From the NCBI RefSeq assembly GCF_014640315.1, contig NZ_BMGS01000002.1, positions 1 to 64,000 of the forward strand: DNA of 64,000 nucleotides, read 5' to 3'. The stretch is from Hymenobacter glacieicola (GTDB lineage: Bacteria; Bacteroidota; Bacteroidia; Cytophagales; Hymenobacteraceae). The translations under genes and the position numbers were made by a program. The notes beneath the pieces were generated by a model. It saw only the letters and a list, made by a program, of their open reading frames with translations, was not told where the DNA came from and searched no databases. Of this stretch, positions 60,458 to 64,000 are shown piece after piece (position 1 is the first letter of the stretch; each line of letters begins with the position of its first letter).

Positions 60458-61228
60458 CTACCGTCCCATCCAGCCGCCATCGACGGTGAGGATGGTGCCG
60501 TGGATGTAGTCAGCGGCGGGGGAGGCCAAGAAAACGGTGGGGCCTTTGAAGTCGTCGGGGGTGCCCCAGCGCCCGGCCGGAATGCGACCCAGAATGCTCT
60601 GGGAGCGGTCGGGGTCCTGGCGCAGGGCCTGGGTGTTGTCGGTGGCGATGTAGCCCGGGGCAATGGCATTCACGTTCACGCCGCGGCCGGCCCACTCGTT
60701 GGCCAGGGCTTTTACCAAGGAGCCGATGGCGCCCTTGCTGGCCGCGTAGCCCGGCACGTTGATGCCGCCCTGAAAGGTGAGCAGCGAGGCCGTGAAGATG
60801 ATTTTGCCGCCGCCCTGCGCCAGCATCCGGCCGCCCAGGGCCCGGGCCAGGCGGAAAGGCGCGTCGAGGTTGATAGCCAGCACGTTGTCCCAGAGCGCAT
60901 CGGCGTGCTCGGCGGCGGGGGCGCGCTGAATGGTGCCGGCGTTGTTGATCAGAATGTCGATGCGCGGGAAGTCCTCCTGCACCTGGGCCAGGAAGGCGTC
61001 AACCTGCTCGCGCTGGCTGAAGTCGGCCTGGTAAGCGTGGAACTGCCGGCCCAGGGCCCGCACCTGCTGCTCGGTCTGGCTGCCGCTGCGGGCCAGCGAG
61101 GCCGATACCCCAATGATGTCGGCGCCAGCCTCGGCTAATCCCAGGGCCATGGCCTGCCCGATGCCTTTGTTGCAGCCCGTTACCAGCGCTACCTTACCAG
61201 ACAAATCGAACGAAGTGGGAGCCGACAT
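60458..61228 (-). CDS. kduD: 2-dehydro-3-deoxy-D-gluconate 5-dehydrogenase
   Basis: KduD reduces 2,5-diketo-3-deoxygluconate to KDG. The 256-residue short-chain dehydrogenase has the cofactor loop TGCNKGIG near residue 18, INNAG near 90, catalytic Ser in FTASLLTFQG and Tyr-x-x-x-Lys in GYAASKGA near 152. The C-terminus DYIHGTILTVDGGWMGR is typical of KduD. ATG 61228 is chosen; the frame runs upstream through unrelated sequence. It is the first gene of the minus-strand uronate operon and is divergent from the LacI-type regulator. Confidence 0.94.
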   Translation of the reverse strand: MSAPTSFDLSGKVALVTGCNKGIGQAMALGLAEAGADIIGVSASLARSGSQTEQQVRALGRQFHAYQADFSQREQVDAFLAQVQEDFPRIDILINNAGTIQRAPAAEHADALWDNVLAINLDAPFRLARALGGRMLAQGGGKIIFTASLLTFQGGINVPGYAASKGAIGSLVKALANEWAGRGVNVNAIAPGYIATDNTQALRQDPDRSQSILGRIPAGRWGTPDDFKGPTVFLASPAADYIHGTILTVDGGWMGR

Positions 61229-61354
61229 ATAGAGGAGATGATTGTAAACTTTTCGAAGAAATCCGGTGTACTTTTGGAACAGCCGGCTGGCCGGCGGCCT
61301 GATTAAGATTAGAAGATGCCTTTCCGAAAAGGAAGAATCTCGTCTTAATAATTT

Positions 61355-61380
61355 GCGCAAACGATGTCGGGAACGTTGCC
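61355..61380. promoter_or_regulatory. Candidate LacI-family operator region upstream of kduD
   Basis: GCGCAAACGATG (61355-61366) recurs exactly upstream of kduI. It is followed by GGGAACGTTGCC (61369-61380), an AACGTT-centred word of the LacI operator type; a similar word, GCAAACGTTCCC, lies upstream of uxaC at 48121. The block lies between divergent kduD and the regulator gene. Confidence 0.4.
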
Positions 61381-61537
61381 ATCCATCGTCTGGGGCGGCT
61401 GAAGCCGCCCTGCCACCTCGATTTTGAGCCTGAAGTTTTCCTTACCAGCCTTCGCGCATCCCTTCCGTAACAGCTTCGGTTTTAGGATAAAAGTAAGTAC
61501 CCACTCTCCTACTCCCACTTTCCTACCGCTCCTACCT

Positions 61538-62572
61538 GTGGAAACGTTTACCATCAAAGACATTGCCCGCGAGCTAGGCATCTCCACTTCCACGGTATCC
61601 CGGGCGCTGCGGGGGAGCTACGAAATCAACCCCGAAACCAAGCGGCTGGTGATGGAGTGCGCCGAGCGCCTCAATTACCGCCCCAACCCCATTGCCCTGA
61701 GCCTGAAGGGTAGCGCCAGCCGGGCCATTGGCGTGATTCTGCCCCAGATTGCCAACTACTTTTTCTCCCAGGCCATCAACGGCATCGAGGCCATTGCCTA
61801 CAACCGGGGCTACCACGTTATTATCTTCCAGAGCCAGGAATCCTACGAGCGGGAACTAGCCAACGTGCAGCAGGCCATGTCCCGGAAAGTAGACGGACTG
61901 CTGATGTCGCTTTCCAGCGAAACGGCCGACGTAGCGCACTTGCAGGAAGTGCTGGACAAGAACGTGCCCCTGGTGTTGTTCGACCGGGTTTCGGCCGAGC
62001 TGCACGTGACCAAGGTGGTAGCCGACAACTTCGGTGGGGCCTTTGCCGCTACGGAGCACCTGATTCAGAGTGGCCGCAAGCGGATTGCCCACCTTACCAT
62101 TCAGCCCTGGCTGAGCATCACCCAGGAGCGCCTGGCCGGCTACCGCGCCGCGCTGGAAAAGTACGGCTTGGAGTTCGACGAAAGTCTGATGCGCTACGGT
62201 AGCTTCGGCCCCGACGAGGTAGGCCCCATGGTAGACGACCTAATGCGCCTACCTTCCCCACCCGACGCGTTTTTCACCGCCTCCGACCGCCTGGCCGTGG
62301 GCTGCCTGCAGGCCCTGCGCCAGCGTAACCTGCACATTCCCGAGGACGTGTCCCTGATTGGCTTCACCAACCTCAACGTGGCCGACCTGCTGGCCCCGCC
62401 CCTGAGCACGGTAGTGCAGCCGGCCCAGGAAATCGGGCAGCTAGCCGCCGAGCGCCTCATCGACCAGATTGAGCGCAAGCACCGCGCCCTCCCCATCGAA
62501 ACCGTCAAAATCCCCACCGAACTAATCGTACGCAGTTCCACGATGACAAATAGTGAGATGGTGAAATTGTGA
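61538..62572 (+). CDS. LacI-family transcriptional regulator
   Basis: The product begins at a GTG (61538) and has 344 residues: a LacI helix-turn-helix (TIKDIARELGISTSTVSRAL, about residues 5-24), a hinge helix (NPIALSLKGSASRAIGVILP) and a periplasmic-binding-protein-like effector domain. It is divergent from kduD and probably controls the uronate operon, with a KDG-type sugar as the likely effector; that is inference. TGGAAACGTTTACCA at 61537-61551 spans its own start codon and resembles a LacI-family operator, so autoregulation is possible. The C-terminus (MTNSEMVKL) runs into the GTGA array at 62569. Confidence 0.92.
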   Translation: METFTIKDIARELGISTSTVSRALRGSYEINPETKRLVMECAERLNYRPNPIALSLKGSASRAIGVILPQIANYFFSQAINGIEAIAYNRGYHVIIFQSQESYERELANVQQAMSRKVDGLLMSLSSETADVAHLQEVLDKNVPLVLFDRVSAELHVTKVVADNFGGAFAATEHLIQSGRKRIAHLTIQPWLSITQERLAGYRAALEKYGLEFDESLMRYGSFGPDEVGPMVDDLMRLPSPPDAFFTASDRLAVGCLQALRQRNLHIPEDVSLIGFTNLNVADLLAPPLSTVVQPAQEIGQLAAERLIDQIERKHRALPIETVKIPTELIVRSSTMTNSEMVKL

Positions 62573-62610
62573 GTGAGTGAGTGAGTGAGTGAGTGAGTGA
62601 GTGAGTGAGT
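62569..62610. repeat. GTGA tetranucleotide array at the end of the regulator gene
   Basis: Ten and a half perfect GTGA units (42 bases) begin at the regulator's TGA stop codon. A matching array in reverse orientation lies at 62774-62800, at the end of the convergent GH43 gene. Confidence 0.95.
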
Positions 62611-62681
62611 AAGTTGGCATGGCGAGAAGGCACGACGAAGTCATCCTTCCTCTCATTTCATTCTCCCAAAGCTTACTAAAA

Positions 62682-62723
62682 TGACAAGCCCTTGACGCCA
62701 ACCCGAACGTCAAGGGCTTGTCA
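62682..62723. terminator. Bidirectional terminator between convergent genes
   Basis: Perfect 16-bp arms (62682-62697 and 62708-62723) with A-rich and T-rich outer flanks can end transcripts from both the regulator and the GH43 gene. The core resembles the repeat at 5848-5931. Confidence 0.85.
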
Positions 62724-62773
62724 CTTTTCAGAGGGGTAGCACTTTGTGAAGGAAGCATGGCTTCGCCGCACTC

Positions 62774-62800
62774 CTCACTCACTCACTCACTCACTCACTC
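62774..62800. repeat. CTCA tetranucleotide array overlapping the GH43 stop
   Basis: Nearly seven CTCA units (27 bases). On the minus strand they read GTGA and code the last residues V-S-E and the TGA stop of the GH43 protein, so array length sets the C-terminus. Confidence 0.95.
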
Positions 62801-64000
62801 GGAACCAGTCTACATCGACGCTGCCGGCGTCGTTGGTTTTGCCGGCGCGGGTGCAGAATAGGCCTACTTTAGCCCCGATCCACTTGCCTTCCCGAGCAGT
62901 AAACTCGGCGCCCAGGGGCTGAAATTGCTGACCATCAAGGCTGTAGCTGAACTGGCACTTAGCGCCTTCCTGCACGGCTACGCGCAAGTACAGGGGCTGC
63001 TTGCCCGGCACGGTAACGGGGGCCGTGGTGGTTTCGGGGGTGAGCTTGTCGGCGTTTTGGCAGACTACTTGGGTTAGGTGCACCTGGCCGGCTTTGCTGG
63101 TGAGCGTGAGGGCGGCGTAATCGAGCCCCATCATCACGAGGCCCACTTTTTCGCCCTCGAAGCGCGGGGTAAAGGTAAGTTTGGTGGTAACGGTAAATTT
63201 CTCGGCGGGCAGCTTTTGCAGCAGCAGGTTGGGGACTTGCCACAGGTTCTGGTAGCCTTCCGGCAGCGGCACCGAATACAGACGCAGAAAGCCCGCGCTG
63301 CCATTGAGCAGGTGCCAGCCCAGCTGGGGGTTGGCGTGCCACTGCCACTGCAAGCCCAACGTATTACGGCTGAACTCATCGGAGGTAGCGGGCGTGGCCA
63401 AGGGCTGCGGGCCGCCTTTCACGGCGGGCTTGCGGTAGGTAAGCACGGGCTGGCCGGTGCCGTCCCCGTCGGGGTCCTCCCCCATGATGGGCCAGTCGTT
63501 TTGCCAGGTCATGGGCTGCAGGTGTACCACCCGGCCGTAGGCGCCCTGGTCCTGAAAGTGCAGAAACCAGTCCTGCTTGCCATCGGGCGTATCAACCCAG
63601 GCGCCCTGGTGGGGGCCGTTGATGTTGGTTTTGCCTTGGGCTAGCACAATTCGGTCCTCGTAAGGTCCAAACACGGTTTTGGCGCGCAACACCACTTGCC
63701 AGCCGGTAGCTACCCCACCGCCGGGCGCGAAGATGTAGTAATAGCCGTGGCGCTTGTAGAACTTCGGGCCTTCGATGGTCGGGTGCTTGTCGTGCCCATC
63801 GAACACCAGGACCTCATCCCCGAGCAAACGGAGGCCATCGGAACTCATACGACTCACGGCCAGCACGCTTTTAAAGCCCGCCCGGGAGCCCGCAAAACCG
63901 TGCACGAGGTAGGCCTGCCCGTCCTCGTCCCAGAGCGGACAGGGGTCAATCCAGCCCTTGGCTTCTTTGATGCACACGGGCGTGCTCCAGGGCCCGGCCG
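62787..64000 (-). CDS. Glycoside hydrolase family 43 protein (N-terminus beyond window)
   Basis: The visible 403 residues lack the N-terminus. Reading into the window edge gives GPWSTPVCIKEAKGWIDPCPL, so the frame clearly continues. WIDPCP holds the pKa-modulating Asp and TIEGPKFYKRHGYYYIFAP the acid Glu of the five-bladed GH43 propeller; the base Asp must lie outside. A concanavalin-like C-terminal domain (about the last 190 residues, DEFSRNTLGLQWQWHANPQ) follows, as in GH43 enzymes that act on arabinan or xylan side chains. In this pectin locus an arabinan or rhamnogalacturonan target is likely. The last three residues come from the GTGA array. Confidence 0.9.
   Translation of the reverse strand, partial: AGPWSTPVCIKEAKGWIDPCPLWDEDGQAYLVHGFAGSRAGFKSVLAVSRMSSDGLRLLGDEVLVFDGHDKHPTIEGPKFYKRHGYYYIFAPGGGVATGWQVVLRAKTVFGPYEDRIVLAQGKTNINGPHQGAWVDTPDGKQDWFLHFQDQGAYGRVVHLQPMTWQNDWPIMGEDPDGDGTGQPVLTYRKPAVKGGPQPLATPATSDEFSRNTLGLQWQWHANPQLGWHLLNGSAGFLRLYSVPLPEGYQNLWQVPNLLLQKLPAEKFTVTTKLTFTPRFEGEKVGLVMMGLDYAALTLTSKAGQVHLTQVVCQNADKLTPETTTAPVTVPGKQPLYLRVAVQEGAKCQFSYSLDGQQFQPLGAEFTAREGKWIGAKVGLFCTRAGKTNDAGSVDVDWFRVSE

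Noticed and set aside
62569..62800. CRISPR-like repeats
   Set aside because: Units are 4 bases long with no spacers; they are microsatellites, not a CRISPR array.

Overview
The window looks like the chromosome of a GC-rich Bacteroidota bacterium of the Cytophagales, most like Hymenobacter. This is inferred from the SusC/SusD pair, Bacteroidota-style -7 promoter elements (TAnCTTTG or TACCTTGC), GC-rich codon use and family content. No rRNA, tRNA, CRISPR array, insertion sequence or prophage was recognised.

Layout from left to right. Positions 1-9000 hold two histidine-utilisation genes (hutU, hutG), twin small lipoprotein genes, glucose-6-phosphate isomerase, an MBL-fold hydrolase and a DUF4097 protein. 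Positions 9000-15800 are mixed housekeeping genes: a YebC/PmpR protein, a serine hydrolase, an RluF-type pseudouridine synthase with a long basic tail, a YiaA-like membrane protein, a Maa-type acetyltransferase and several orphans. Positions 15900-22500 are a biotin cluster (bioB, bioF, an AT-richer orphan, bioD, bioA) ending in a beta-ketoacyl synthase whose start overlaps bioA. Positions 22700-28100 carry an M28 peptidase, a 52-residue CxxC peptide, the lysine pair lysC-lysA, and a gene-free stretch that looks like a structured small RNA. Positions 28100-39500 hold an ArnT/PMT-type glycosyltransferase, a sce7726-type protein, an SDR-DUF2867 protein, surface-type proteins, an unusual fusion of an Lgt-like membrane domain to a beta-rich domain, and a large secreted esterase-like protein. 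Positions 39500-42300 hold an aldehyde dehydrogenase and fructose-1,6-bisphosphatase.

Positions 42500-64000 are a pectin/galacturonate utilisation locus, almost all on the minus strand. In transcription order it reads kduD, kduI, susC, susD, kdgF, a pectinesterase-pectate lyase fusion, uxaB, uxaA, uxaC, kdgK, eda, an ExuT-like transporter and a small NTF2-like protein. A divergent LacI-family regulator and a GH43 gene cut by the window edge lie upstream. The secreted fusion should demethylate and cut homogalacturonan, and SusCD should import oligomers. Unsaturated uronate goes through KdgF, KduI and KduD to 2-keto-3-deoxygluconate (KDG). Saturated galacturonate goes through UxaC, UxaB and UxaA to the same compound. 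KdgK and Eda then give pyruvate and glyceraldehyde-3-phosphate. Fructose-1,6-bisphosphatase next door fits the gluconeogenesis needed on uronates.

The intergenic spaces are rich in hairpins: a dispersed palindrome family starting GTCATnC, a nested double palindrome upstream of uxaC, GTGA tetranucleotide arrays at two facing gene ends, and a 28-bp perfect palindrome that encodes a protein's C-terminus. No clearly new defence or mobile system was seen. The best leads are the Lgt-like/beta-domain fusion with its stand-alone relative, the candidate small RNA, the beta-ketoacyl synthase of the biotin cluster and the GTGA arrays.
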